NCBI GenBank assembly: GCA_934155185.1
Contig: CAKPGT010000008.1
Location: forward strand, 1-42,666
Source: an uncultured Bacilli bacterium
Lineage (GTDB): Bacteria > Bacillota_I > Bacilli_A > RF39 > UBA660
DNA length: 42,666 nucleotides
Direction: 5' to 3'
Part shown: piece by piece, positions 24,113 to 32,109 of the stretch
Position numbering within the stretch: position 1 is the first letter of the stretch
How the letters are laid out: each line of letters opens with the position of its first letter
The notes under the pieces: model-generated
What the model was told of the DNA's origin: nothing
Databases searched by the model: none
What the model saw: the letters and a program-made list of their open reading frames with translations, nothing else
Position numbers and translations under genes: made by a program

Positions 24113-25912
24113 ATGAATAATAACAATGTAGAAATAATAAAACCAACTTTAAAAACTATATGTATAAAACAAAATAAAGAAATAAAATTAATACGTGCTT
24201 GTGCTTATTGTAGAGTTTCGACTGATAACGAAGATCAAAAAACAAGTTATGAATCTCAACGAATACATTATAAAAATATGATTGAAGAAAATCCAAATTA
24301 TGAGTTCGTAGGAATATATGCTGATGAAGGTATAACTGGTACACAAACTAAAAAAAGAGAACAATTTAATCAAATGATGAACGATGCAATTAATAGAAAA
24401 ATAGATTTAATAATTGCAAAATCTATTTCAAGATTTGCAAGAAATACTGTTGATACTTTAAACTGTGTAAGACTACTTAGAGAACATAAAGTTGATGTAT
24501 TTTTCGAAAAAGAAAATATCCATACACTAGGTTTATCTAATGAATTGTTTTTGACTTTATATAGTGCATTCGCTCAAGCTGAGAGTGAATCTATATCAGA
24601 AAATGTTAAAGCTGGTGTCAGAATGAAAATGAAACGTGGTGGTATGGTTGGTAAATATGCACCATTTGGTTATTTATATGATAAAGAAAAAGATATAATA
24701 TACCCAGATGAAAGCAAAAAAGATATTATTATCTATATCTTTGAAGAATACTCTAAAGGAATTGGTTTTAGAACTATTACACTTAATTTAAATGAACTTG
24801 GAATACCTAGTCCAACAGGTAGGAAATGGTGTCATGCTTCGGTAAGAAGAATAATAACAAACGAAAAATATGTTGGCGATTTAAGAAGTGGTAAATATTA
24901 TTCTGATAATGTAATATCTCATAAAAGAAAGGTTAATTATGGCGAGAAAGAACAATATTTTACATCTAATCATCACGAGGGTATTGTATCTCGTGAGTTA
25001 TGGAATAAGTGTCAAGAAGTATTAGAAAAAAGAAGTAAGATAGTTAAACCTGATGGCAATAGAGATAAGTTCAGTAGAAAGTATCCATTTAGTAGTAAAA
25101 TCTATTGTGGTATATGTGGTGAAAGATTTATAAGACGTTCGTATAAAATTAGAAGTAATAATAAAGAAATAGCTTATTGGGTTTGCAGAAGTCATAGAAA
25201 TCAAATTGAGTGTTCTAATTTACTTCATTATAAACAAGAAGAATTAGAAGATATATTTATTAAAGTTTATAATAAATTGTTTGAAAATAAAGATAAATAT
25301 ATTAATACTTTTATTAAGAAAGTTGATGAAGCAATTAATGAAAACAATAACTTTAATTCAGATAAAATAAAAGAAAATATTTTAAATCTTCAAAATAGAT
25401 TATCTAATTTAATTGACTTAAAATTAGATAATAAAATATCACAAGAAATACTAAATAATAAAGAAATAGAAATAACTAATAAAATTAAAGAGTTAGAAAA
25501 CAAACTTGCTGATAATAAAGATTTAGAATTATCCCGTAAAGAAAAATTAGAACAAATAAATAATATTACAAAGATTTTAAAACAATATAAAGGATTAACT
25601 AAATTTAATGAAGATATATTTAATAATTTAGTGGATAAAATTATTATTGGCGAAAAGTTAGATAATGGTAAAGAAGATTTATATAAAATTAAATTTATTC
25701 TAAAAACTGGCGAAATGATTAAAGATAATCTACCAAACAATAAATTAAAAATTGGTAGTGATATGGGACATTATGGTTTTAGTATAAATAAGCAATCACT
25801 TGAAATTAAAGAAGATAATGTGTCTGCCTATGTATTACGTAAGAACACGAATATAAAGACCTGCTATTTTTTTAACATTATCATACATATTTTATCATCT
25901 CCCTTTTTCTAA
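24113..25912 (+). CDS. Large serine recombinase LSR3 (integrase of element 3)
   Basis: 599 residues as integrated. Nucleophile Ser36 in AYCRVSTDNEDQ, then GIYADEGITGTQ and AKSISRFARNTVD. The recombinase domain (GIPSPTGRKWCHASVRRI), zinc motif (CGICGERF and CRSHRNQIEC), coiled coil and KFILKTGEM end follow in order. It is close kin to LSR2 and distinct from LSR1. GGAAAGGAATAA precedes the ATG. After residue 578 (Asn) the last 21 residues are antisense LSR1 leader. In the circular form it would gain 50 residues from 19709-19858, giving about 628. Confidence 0.9.
   Translation: MNNNNVEIIKPTLKTICIKQNKEIKLIRACAYCRVSTDNEDQKTSYESQRIHYKNMIEENPNYEFVGIYADEGITGTQTKKREQFNQMMNDAINRKIDLIIAKSISRFARNTVDTLNCVRLLREHKVDVFFEKENIHTLGLSNELFLTLYSAFAQAESESISENVKAGVRMKMKRGGMVGKYAPFGYLYDKEKDIIYPDESKKDIIIYIFEEYSKGIGFRTITLNLNELGIPSPTGRKWCHASVRRIITNEKYVGDLRSGKYYSDNVISHKRKVNYGEKEQYFTSNHHEGIVSRELWNKCQEVLEKRSKIVKPDGNRDKFSRKYPFSSKIYCGICGERFIRRSYKIRSNNKEIAYWVCRSHRNQIECSNLLHYKQEELEDIFIKVYNKLFENKDKYINTFIKKVDEAINENNNFNSDKIKENILNLQNRLSNLIDLKLDNKISQEILNNKEIEITNKIKELENKLADNKDLELSRKEKLEQINNITKILKQYKGLTKFNEDIFNNLVDKIIIGEKLDNGKEDLYKIKFILKTGEMIKDNLPNNKLKIGSDMGHYGFSINKQSLEIKEDNVSAYVLRKNTNIKTCYFFNIIIHILSSPFF
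25845..25888 (-). pseudogene. Large serine recombinase LSR1, N-terminal fragment
   Basis: ATG 25888 with ribosome site GGGAG at 25903-25899 opens MYDNVKKIAGLYIRV, the first strand of a serine recombinase catalytic domain. It stops at the element 3 junction one codon before the catalytic serine. The next codons (TCT ACT GAA) are at 19705-19697. This fixes the original start of LSR1 and shows its promoter side is still intact. Confidence 0.85.
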
Positions 25913-25917
25913 TTTTT

Positions 25918-25960
25918 CAAAAAAAGAAGTGTCAAAAAAACTAATGTAATTGACACTTCT
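25918..25960 (-). terminator. Terminator after the 191-residue gene
   Basis: AGAAGTGTCAA pairs perfectly with TTGACACTTCT, followed on the minus strand by a T-run. It overlaps the stop of the gene at 25959 and insulates it from LSR1. Confidence 0.75.
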
Positions 25961-26534
25961 ATTTTCTTTTTATTAAACAAAATTCTTTTTCTAATTTAGA
26001 GTCTATATCTCTTTTAATTTCAAATTCTCTGCCACTAGCGAGATTTATTGCATTAAATAATTTATCGAAAAAAACACGATTATTGCATAATTCTTCTTCA
26101 TTATTTGTACTTGCACAATATCCAACAAAAACATCTTGACTATGGGAACTTATATCAAATAAATCACTACTTATACCTTCGCAGATAATACTACCAAATT
26201 CTTCTATAGATGGATAACTATAACCATGTCTTATATAAGGTACTTTTGGAGCATCTTCAATAAAATGTTTATCATTTGCTAAAGATTTTGGAACAAATAT
26301 ACCTTGTTCTAAATATCCATAAGCACCATTTAAACCTAAACTATCTAATTCTTCATATACAACTTTTTTAGATAATAAGTATTGATTAAAATCTCTTAAA
26401 TATTTAGATAATGAATTAGGTGCTGATTGCCCTAACTCTAAAATACCTTCATAATTGCTAGGATTAAATTTTCCTTCTTCTAAAAGATATTTTAAAAATA
26501 AATAAGATTCCTTTCTAGTATTACTAATTCCCAT
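25959..26534 (-). CDS. Hypothetical protein
   Basis: 191 residues with AAGGGGG before the ATG. MGISNTRKESYLFLKYLLEE then GKFNPSNYEGILELGQ suggests an N-terminal helical DNA- or protein-binding part. The middle is rich in Gly, Ser and aromatic residues (VPYIRHGYSYPSIEEFGSII). No family recognised. It lies between LSR1 and the 90-residue gene next to tRNA-Leu, with its own terminator. Confidence 0.55.
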   Translation of the reverse strand: MGISNTRKESYLFLKYLLEEGKFNPSNYEGILELGQSAPNSLSKYLRDFNQYLLSKKVVYEELDSLGLNGAYGYLEQGIFVPKSLANDKHFIEDAPKVPYIRHGYSYPSIEEFGSIICEGISSDLFDISSHSQDVFVGYCASTNNEEELCNNRVFFDKLFNAINLASGREFEIKRDIDSKLEKEFCLIKRK

Positions 26535-26603
26535 ATAAATCCCCCTTAATTGGCGATTATTATAACAAATATAAGAAAAAGTGTCAAATTTCTCATTTTG
26601 TTA

Positions 26604-26876
26604 TTATAGATTTTTTATATAGTTTTCAAGTTCATTTAACTTAATTTTTCTACTTAAATTATTGATATAGATTTCATTAGAGTAGTTAAAAGCAAGAAAT
26701 ACATTATTATTGATTATTATTTTATGTGGTTCAATATAAGATAAATTAGTTTTATCCACTTTTCTAATACTACCATTTATAATAGTTGGAGTAGTATTAC
26801 AAAAATCACATATAATTTCTAATCTCTTTCTTAACGATTCTTCTACATCAATTTCTTTCTTGATAATGTTTATCAT
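26604..26876 (-). CDS. Hypothetical protein next to tRNA-Leu
   Basis: 90 residues from ATG 26876, with AAAGG spaced 9 bases before; a TTG at 26885 is less likely. It begins MINIIKKEIDVEESLRKR, has one CDFC pair, then TNLSYIEPHKIIINNNVFLA and ends KLNELENYIKN. No family recognised; a small anti-parallel beta protein is plausible. A full-length copy with a nonsense codon lies at 3612-3884, also just downstream of a tRNA-3'-like sequence, marking this pair as possible element-end genes. Confidence 0.6.
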   Translation of the reverse strand: MINIIKKEIDVEESLRKRLEIICDFCNTTPTIINGSIRKVDKTNLSYIEPHKIIINNNVFLAFNYSNEIYINNLSRKIKLNELENYIKNL

Positions 26877-26911
26877 AGACACCAACCTTTCTTATGATTT
26901 TTTTCTAAACG

Positions 26912-26938
26912 AAAAAAATCAATCATTTCGATTGATTT
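26912..26938 (-). terminator. Terminator of the tRNA transcription unit
   Basis: AAATCAATC pairs with GATTGATTT around a 5-base loop, followed on the minus strand by T residues. Another hairpin (GTTCGAA/TTCGAAC) lies between it and the tRNA end. Confidence 0.75.
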
Positions 26939-26978
26939 CATATATTCAAAGTTCGAATGGTTCGAACAGATTCGTCAA

Positions 26979-27063
26979 TGGTGCGGGTAAAGGGACTTGA
27001 ACCCCCACGGATTACTCCACTAGATCCTAAGTCTAGCGCGTCTGCCAATTTCGCCATACCCGC
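26979..27063 (-). tRNA. tRNA-Leu (UAG)
   Basis: 85 bases with encoded CCA. It begins GCGGGTATGGCG and ends CCCGCACCA. The anticodon stem-loop CTAGA-CTTAGGA-TCTAG gives UAG. The long variable arm typical of class II leucine tRNAs is present. Its 3' end and the following 70 bases resemble 3908-3990, so it may be an integration site. Confidence 0.9.
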
Positions 27064-27071
27064 AAAACAAG

Positions 27072-27148
27072 TGGTGGACCCTGTAGGATTCGAACCTACG
27101 ACCTGTCGGTTATGAGCCGAATGCTCTAACCAGCTGAGCTAAGGGTCC
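27072..27148 (-). tRNA. tRNA with CAU anticodon, probably Ile2
   Basis: 77 bases, GGACCCTTAGCTCAGCTGG at the 5' end, encoded CCA. The loop CTCATAA gives CAU. The GGACC acceptor start, GGCTCATAACC arm and GGTCGTAGGTTCGAATCC resemble tRNA-Ile2 genes (CAU modified to lysidine by TilS) more than elongator Met, but Met cannot be excluded by eye. It lies 8 bases upstream of tRNA-Leu in one unit. Confidence 0.85.
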
Positions 27149-27173
27149 ATGCATTTTTCTCACTTGCTTTTAT

Positions 27174-27202
27174 ATATTATCATATTATTCAAAGATTATC
27201 AA
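27174..27202 (-). promoter_or_regulatory. Promoter of the two tRNA genes
   Basis: TTGATA (27202-27197), 17-base spacer, TAATAT (27179-27174), about 25 bases before the first tRNA. Confidence 0.7.
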
Positions 27203-27254
27203 TAATATATTTGAAAAAATTTAAAAAAATATGAAAGAATTAAAAAAACAGAGA

Positions 27255-27680
27255 TTAATCTCCATTTTGTAACATATTTAATAAATCAATTTTAAACTTA
27301 TCTTTTTCAGGATTTGCCTTAGATAGCATTACACCCTTGTATGCTTGTAACTCTTGTCTATGTCCTTCTGACAATAAAGTCTCTGGAGTAATAGTTTCTA
27401 AAATAATAGTATGACTATTTTCACATACAGAATAATGTAAAACAACCTCTCCATGAACTCTTACAAATAAATCATCAGTAGGCAATCTTAGCTCATACTT
27501 CTTAGTATTTTCATCGGCATTAGAACCAACTAATTTTCCTAAAAAATTACCTTCTTTCATTTTTGGATAAAATTCAAAAATTAGCTTTTTATAAGCAAGC
27601 ATATTATACTTCTTTACTGAACGCTCTAATTTCTTGAATTCATTTTCATTAAGATATTCAAAAATGTAAGTTCCTTTCAT
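27255..27680 (-). CDS. Hypothetical protein
   Basis: 141 residues; starts MKGTYIFEYLNENEFKKLER and includes KKYELRLPTDDLFVRVHGEV, then VLHYSVCENSHTIILETITP. Soluble, mixed alpha/beta, no motif recognised. GAAGGGGG lies upstream of the ATG. Its stop lies inside a terminator (GGAGA..TCTCT plus seven T on the minus strand). It sits alone between truB and the tRNAs, so it looks chromosomal rather than element-borne. Confidence 0.55.
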   Translation of the reverse strand: MKGTYIFEYLNENEFKKLERSVKKYNMLAYKKLIFEFYPKMKEGNFLGKLVGSNADENTKKYELRLPTDDLFVRVHGEVVLHYSVCENSHTIILETITPETLLSEGHRQELQAYKGVMLSKANPEKDKFKIDLLNMLQNGD

Positions 27681-27777
27681 AGTCTTAACCCCCTTCTAGC
27701 TGAGATACATAAATTACCCTCAGTTTGTACGACAATTATATCACAAGGGGATAAAAATGTCAAATAATTTTACACTT

Positions 27778-28629
27778 TTACAACAACATTTTATAAGGTT
27801 TTATCTTATTTTTATCTTTTTCATAAACAGTATATATAGCAACTGCCTTATTATTATATGTAAACACAATCTCATCTTCATTATAAATGTTGTCTAACAA
27901 TTGTCCATTTATAACTTTTTTATACATAAAATTGTCTATTTCTATGCATTTTTTTGACTTAAGGACATCGGTAATAGATAACATATTGTATTCTCCCTGC
28001 TCTATTTGTTCAATTGTATATGCGTTTTTTATATCAAAGCTTCCTTGCCTTATTCTTCTTAATTCACTCATACTTCCAATTATATTAAGTTTATTATTAA
28101 TATCCCTTATTAAGCTTCTAATATATGTTCCCTTTGATACAACAGTTTTAAATTCATATGAATCACCATTAAATTGTAGTAATTCAATTGATTTAATATT
28201 AACCTTCCTTTTAGGGAGCTTTACCTCTATATTTTCTCTAGCATATTCATATAACTTCTTACCATTAATTTTAACAGCACTATATACTGGCACTTCTTGA
28301 TCATATTCACCTAAAAAGGAATTAAATACATTGACTAATTCTTCCTTTTTAATAGTACATTTCTCTTTTTTTATAATATTACCATCGGTATCTAAAGTAT
28401 CAGTTAATATACCAAGCTTAACCCTTGCTATATATTCCTTTTCGGAGCTTGTTAATAGTTCTACTAGTTTAGTTGCTCTACCTATACATAATACCAAGAC
28501 CCCTGTTGCAAGTGGGTCAAGAGTTCCTGTATGACCAACTTTATTTGTACATAATATTTTTCCAATTTTATTTACAACGTCCCTACTCGTAATACCTTTT
28601 GGTTTATCAATTATCAATATTCCATTCAA
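27778..28629 (-). CDS. truB: tRNA pseudouridine(55) synthase TruB
   Basis: Makes pseudouridine 55 in the T-loop of tRNAs. MNGILIIDKPKGITSRDVVN opens the protein. KVGHTGTLDPLATGVL carries the catalytic Asp of the TruB family, and YIARVKLGILTDTLDTDG, GTYIRSLIRDI and a short C-terminal PUA-like tail follow. Length (283) is normal. I place the start at TTG 28629: it gives the family-typical MNGIL start and has GGTGAT at the right spacing. GTG starts at 28641 or 28638 are further from family norm. Confidence 0.93.
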   Translation of the reverse strand: MNGILIIDKPKGITSRDVVNKIGKILCTNKVGHTGTLDPLATGVLVLCIGRATKLVELLTSSEKEYIARVKLGILTDTLDTDGNIIKKEKCTIKKEELVNVFNSFLGEYDQEVPVYSAVKINGKKLYEYARENIEVKLPKRKVNIKSIELLQFNGDSYEFKTVVSKGTYIRSLIRDINNKLNIIGSMSELRRIRQGSFDIKNAYTIEQIEQGEYNMLSITDVLKSKKCIEIDNFMYKKVINGQLLDNIYNEDEIVFTYNNKAVAIYTVYEKDKNKIKPYKMLL

Positions 28630-28685
28630 AATAATCACCACAATAATTTTACCATATTATACCGTCAAAAAAAAGAAAGCAATTA

Positions 28686-30512
28686 CTAATTGTTATTGCT
28701 TCCTGTATTTTTCAAATATATTAGACTTCTTGAAATTGGTTCAGAATCATAGTATGTAACAGCATTATCTAATTCACTACTACTTGCCTCATATGATGGA
28801 GTTCCATCAACATTTCTAAATGAATAAATACTATTTGCTTCAAAGCAATATGCTGCTGCTTCGCACTCATCAATAATTCCAGCCGTCTTAGCATTATTAA
28901 TAAACTCAATTGTTTCATTATATGAATCATCTAATTCACTAGTTATAGATAAAATATCTAAATATTGTTTTATCATATTTGTAACTGCATCTTTGTTTTG
29001 CATAATATGTTCTTTTTGAGAATACTTAGTTAATTCTTTAGAAACTTCGTTAGTTGCAATTTTAACTGCTTTAGAATATTTTTTATTAGTTTTATTATAA
29101 TCTTCTAATTCATCATCATTTTTAGGTGGCTCATTAAAATAATCAAATAACACTGGTTTTAATTTTGCTATTTTGTTTCTTGACATAAATAATTTGCAAC
29201 CATTTACAATACCTATTTTGCTTAACTTGTTTTTATTTTTTTCAATCTTTTTGTCATTATTTTTTTCTTCAGCTTTCTTTAATTTCTTTGAGATTAACTT
29301 ACTATAAAGCTTTGAAGATATAACTTTATTCCAAACAACACCTGATAAAAATTCAGAAAATTTTTCGAAAAAATTATACTTTTTAGGTTTATCATTCATA
29401 ACTTCATCCTGATATGCCCATTGATCATTTGCATTATGTTGAGCAATTAGTTTGTTTAATCTTGAATTATACTTAGCTTTCTTCTCATCGTTAAGGGTAC
29501 TATATATGTTAGTAAGTTCTTTAACACTATCATAAACAATTTCTTCATCATTATAAACCTTATTTTCGCATTCTTCAAGACGGATAACAAAATTCAGCTC
29601 ATTAGCTCTATCGAATAGTTTTCTTTTTTCCTCACTATCTGGAAGTGCAATAATTCTATTTCTAGCTTCATTTAGTTTATTTAAATCCTTGTTAGCCTCG
29701 GCCTCATCTAAAAGTTTTTTAATTTCATCAATTTCTTTAGATTTTAGCTTCTCCTCTTCCATCTTTTTCTCACAAACAGTTATTCTTTCAGCTAATTTGT
29801 TTCTAACGTCACCACTAGCTAGTAAAGCAACTGCTTCTTTAGCATTTTTAAGATTTTCTTCTGATAAATCTTTTTCAAGCTTTTCAACTAACTCTGTTGC
29901 TTTTTTTATTTTTTCTTCTTCAGAATTTTTATTTCTTTCTAAAGTATCTTTATGTTCAATTAAGTTTAAACCCAATATAATATTTTCAATTTTAAGATAA
30001 GCCTTTAATAATTCATCATAACTAGTATTATCTAGTGCTTTACTAATTAGTGAATCAATGCCTTCAAATTTTTCAACATTTTTTTGAGTTTCAATTATTA
30101 AACTGCATAAAACTGACATTTCATTAGTTAAAGTAAGTGTCTCTTCTATACTAGCATCTACTAACTTTGACTTAAGCTGATTTAGTTTCTTATTACCTTC
30201 AGCAAATTCATTATTATAACTTTCAATTATTTTCTTAACACTTTCAGATTTTTTAGATAAGTGTGTTTTGATAGAAAGTACTTTTTCTTTCTCAATCTTA
30301 GAACTTATTTTTTCTTTGTTTTCCTCAATTTCTTCTCTAGCTTCTTTTATTTGTTTAACTAATATTTTCTTTCTGTCTTCTGAAGCATGTTCCATCTCTT
30401 TTTCTTTACTTTCTATCATAGATAATTTACCCATGTTAAAATTATTCAAAAGAGCTTTTTTACCTTTTTCAATTTCAATAATCTTGTTTTTTAACTCATT
30501 ATCAATTATCAT
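28686..30512 (-). CDS. Large coiled-coil protein of unknown function
   Basis: 608 residues from ATG 30512, which has GGGGGAATTTTG before it; the longer frame to 30566 has no ribosome site. Residues 1-350 are almost continuous charged coiled coil (IEIEKGKKALLNNF..; ELVEKLEKDLSEENLKNAKE). A basic segment (SKLYSKLISKKLKKAEEKNN) and a helical domain (ISITSELDDSYNETIEFINN-type) follow. No signal peptide or membrane span. No family recognised. It lies 93 bases after the GNAT-kinase gene on the same strand and could be co-transcribed. Confidence 0.7.
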   Translation of the reverse strand: MIIDNELKNKIIEIEKGKKALLNNFNMGKLSMIESKEKEMEHASEDRKKILVKQIKEAREEIEENKEKISSKIEKEKVLSIKTHLSKKSESVKKIIESYNNEFAEGNKKLNQLKSKLVDASIEETLTLTNEMSVLCSLIIETQKNVEKFEGIDSLISKALDNTSYDELLKAYLKIENIILGLNLIEHKDTLERNKNSEEEKIKKATELVEKLEKDLSEENLKNAKEAVALLASGDVRNKLAERITVCEKKMEEEKLKSKEIDEIKKLLDEAEANKDLNKLNEARNRIIALPDSEEKRKLFDRANELNFVIRLEECENKVYNDEEIVYDSVKELTNIYSTLNDEKKAKYNSRLNKLIAQHNANDQWAYQDEVMNDKPKKYNFFEKFSEFLSGVVWNKVISSKLYSKLISKKLKKAEEKNNDKKIEKNKNKLSKIGIVNGCKLFMSRNKIAKLKPVLFDYFNEPPKNDDELEDYNKTNKKYSKAVKIATNEVSKELTKYSQKEHIMQNKDAVTNMIKQYLDILSITSELDDSYNETIEFINNAKTAGIIDECEAAAYCFEANSIYSFRNVDGTPSYEASSSELDNAVTYYDSEPISRSLIYLKNTGSNNN

Positions 30513-30604
30513 CAAAATTCCCCCTTCATTTGAATGCCACCTATAATAGCACAAAAAAGAGCACATGTCAATACTAACTTGCGCCCTTATTAGTAATCAA
30601 AATA

Positions 30605-31960
30605 TTACCTCATAAATCTAAATACTACATATCCTATAACAGCAATAACAACCATTATAAATGATAATATTACTACACTAATTCTTCCACTTTTCTTACT
30701 CGATGCAGAACTTTCTTCACTATACATTTCATCTAAATATAATTCATATGCATCAGTTAAATAGTAGCGTTCTTTACTTTTAAATAACTTATCATAATAG
30801 TTTTGAAAACTTACAGGTAATTTATTCCTATTTTTGTTATATATCTTTTCTATTTCACTAGAAGTTAAATTATCATCTATTGTTTCATCAATAAGTAATT
30901 GTAATGCCGTTATTGCAAACGCATATAAATCCGTTCTTTCGGAAACTATCTTATTATATGGATCCCTATACTTCGAATTAACTTCAGAGTTAACTACATT
31001 ATTTTTTATTACAAATGAATCACAACCTATTAATTTGATATTTCCCTTCTTGTCAAAGAATATATTACTCGGATTTAAATCACAAATATATATATGCTTT
31101 TCGTGTAAGTTTTTCATCACCTTTTCTATTGTTTTTATTCTTTCTATTTTCTGTTCAAAACTATATTCCTTACTTTTTAACCAAAGTGGTTCTCCTTCAG
31201 GTAAATATTCCATTATATAGCCAACAAATACTCCGTCATAATAAACAAGGTGTTTAGGTTTAACTATTTCTTCATCATCAATTTGTTTTACAAATTTAAG
31301 CGTTTCTTCACGATCCTTAATATAAGTAAATGAAGTTGATGTAAACATCTTTAAAATCTGTCCATCCTGGGTAAGATATATGTTTCCTGACCTGCCTGAT
31401 GCTATTTTTTTTATCAGCTTTAGTTTTCTATAATCAACTGAATCTGGTAAAATATCCCTAAACTTTTCATTAAGTTTCCTAGAAGACATTGCCGCTAATA
31501 CGCTAACACTTAGTATGCTACCATCTTCATTCATTCCAACTTCATAAAAACCAAGTTCTTGATAAATTGACATATTAAATAAATCATTTTCATTTACAGT
31601 TGTAACAACATTTCTAGATCCTATCTCGCTTGCTATATAAATAACTGCTTCAATAAGCAATGTTTCTATATTTTTCTTCTTAGATTCATCAATAACAAGT
31701 AGTCTATTAATTATTACCTGGGAAATATTATTATTATTTCTAAACTCAAAGCAAGCATAACCTATTAATTTACCTTCAGATTGCATAACTACTGTCATTT
31801 TATTTAAAAAGTATTCTGGCATTGTATAGTTTTCTAGGGCATTTAAACAAGCCTTCTTTAATGAATCATTTTCAAAAGTATTTACAATATCTTCAAATAT
31901 ATCAAAATCAGTTTCTAATATTCCTAAATTAATTTTCTCTTTTTTCACTAAATTTATCAT
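30605..31960 (-). CDS. GNAT acetyltransferase-protein kinase fusion with C-terminal membrane anchor
   Basis: 451 residues in three parts. Residues about 1-155 look like a GNAT domain (VVMQSEGKLIGYACFEFRNN, then INRLLVIDESKKKNIETLLI, then YQELGFYEVG). Residues about 180-400 are a protein-kinase-like domain: glycine-rich IASGRSGNIYL, lysine in QILKMF, hinge IMEYLPEGEP, catalytic YICDLNPSNIFFD and metal-binding GCDSF in place of DFG. Residues 428-448 form one membrane helix (VVILSFIMVVIAVIGYVVF). The catalytic Asp, Asn and metal Asp are present, so activity is possible. The fusion is unusual. AAAGGGTGAT precedes the ATG. Confidence 0.75.
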   Translation of the reverse strand: MINLVKKEKINLGILETDFDIFEDIVNTFENDSLKKACLNALENYTMPEYFLNKMTVVMQSEGKLIGYACFEFRNNNNISQVIINRLLVIDESKKKNIETLLIEAVIYIASEIGSRNVVTTVNENDLFNMSIYQELGFYEVGMNEDGSILSVSVLAAMSSRKLNEKFRDILPDSVDYRKLKLIKKIASGRSGNIYLTQDGQILKMFTSTSFTYIKDREETLKFVKQIDDEEIVKPKHLVYYDGVFVGYIMEYLPEGEPLWLKSKEYSFEQKIERIKTIEKVMKNLHEKHIYICDLNPSNIFFDKKGNIKLIGCDSFVIKNNVVNSEVNSKYRDPYNKIVSERTDLYAFAITALQLLIDETIDDNLTSSEIEKIYNKNRNKLPVSFQNYYDKLFKSKERYYLTDAYELYLDEMYSEESSASSKKSGRISVVILSFIMVVIAVIGYVVFRFMR

Positions 31961-32052
31961 CCAGCATCACCCTTTACCATATATCATTACAATTATACAT
32001 TTTTTTCATATTTATTTCTACAAAAAATAGTAAAAAATGATAAAATAATATT

Positions 32053-32092
32053 AAAAAAGACTGCTAGAAATTATTCATTCAATTTCTAAGCA
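32053..32092 (-). terminator. Terminator of the mutS-nusB unit
   Basis: TAGAAATT pairs with AATTTCTA, with GC closing pairs, and a T-run follows on the minus strand 18 bases after the nusB stop. Confidence 0.65.
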
Positions 32093-32109
32093 ACCTCTTA
32101 TCTAATTTT

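Larger units (their letters stand above)
19707..25846. mobile_element. Element 3: integrated element inside LSR1, no relaxase seen
   Basis: About 6.1 kb separating ATT CGT GT- (25852-25845) from -A TCT ACT (19706-19700) of LSR1; removal restores IRVSTEDQ in frame. The junctions share AC/ACA (19707-19709 and 25845-25847). Contents: left arm coding for the missing LSR3 C-terminus, DUF2185/Imm33-like, HExxH protein, ASCH and DUF218-like genes (minus strand), a structured non-coding region, two small proteins, and LSR3 at the right end. It must depend on another element for transfer. Confidence 0.85.

Noticed and set aside
27887..28534. Long plus-strand frames opposite truB, mutS and the coiled-coil gene
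   Set aside because: They are shadows of strongly coding minus-strand genes, with no ribosome sites or protein-like composition.
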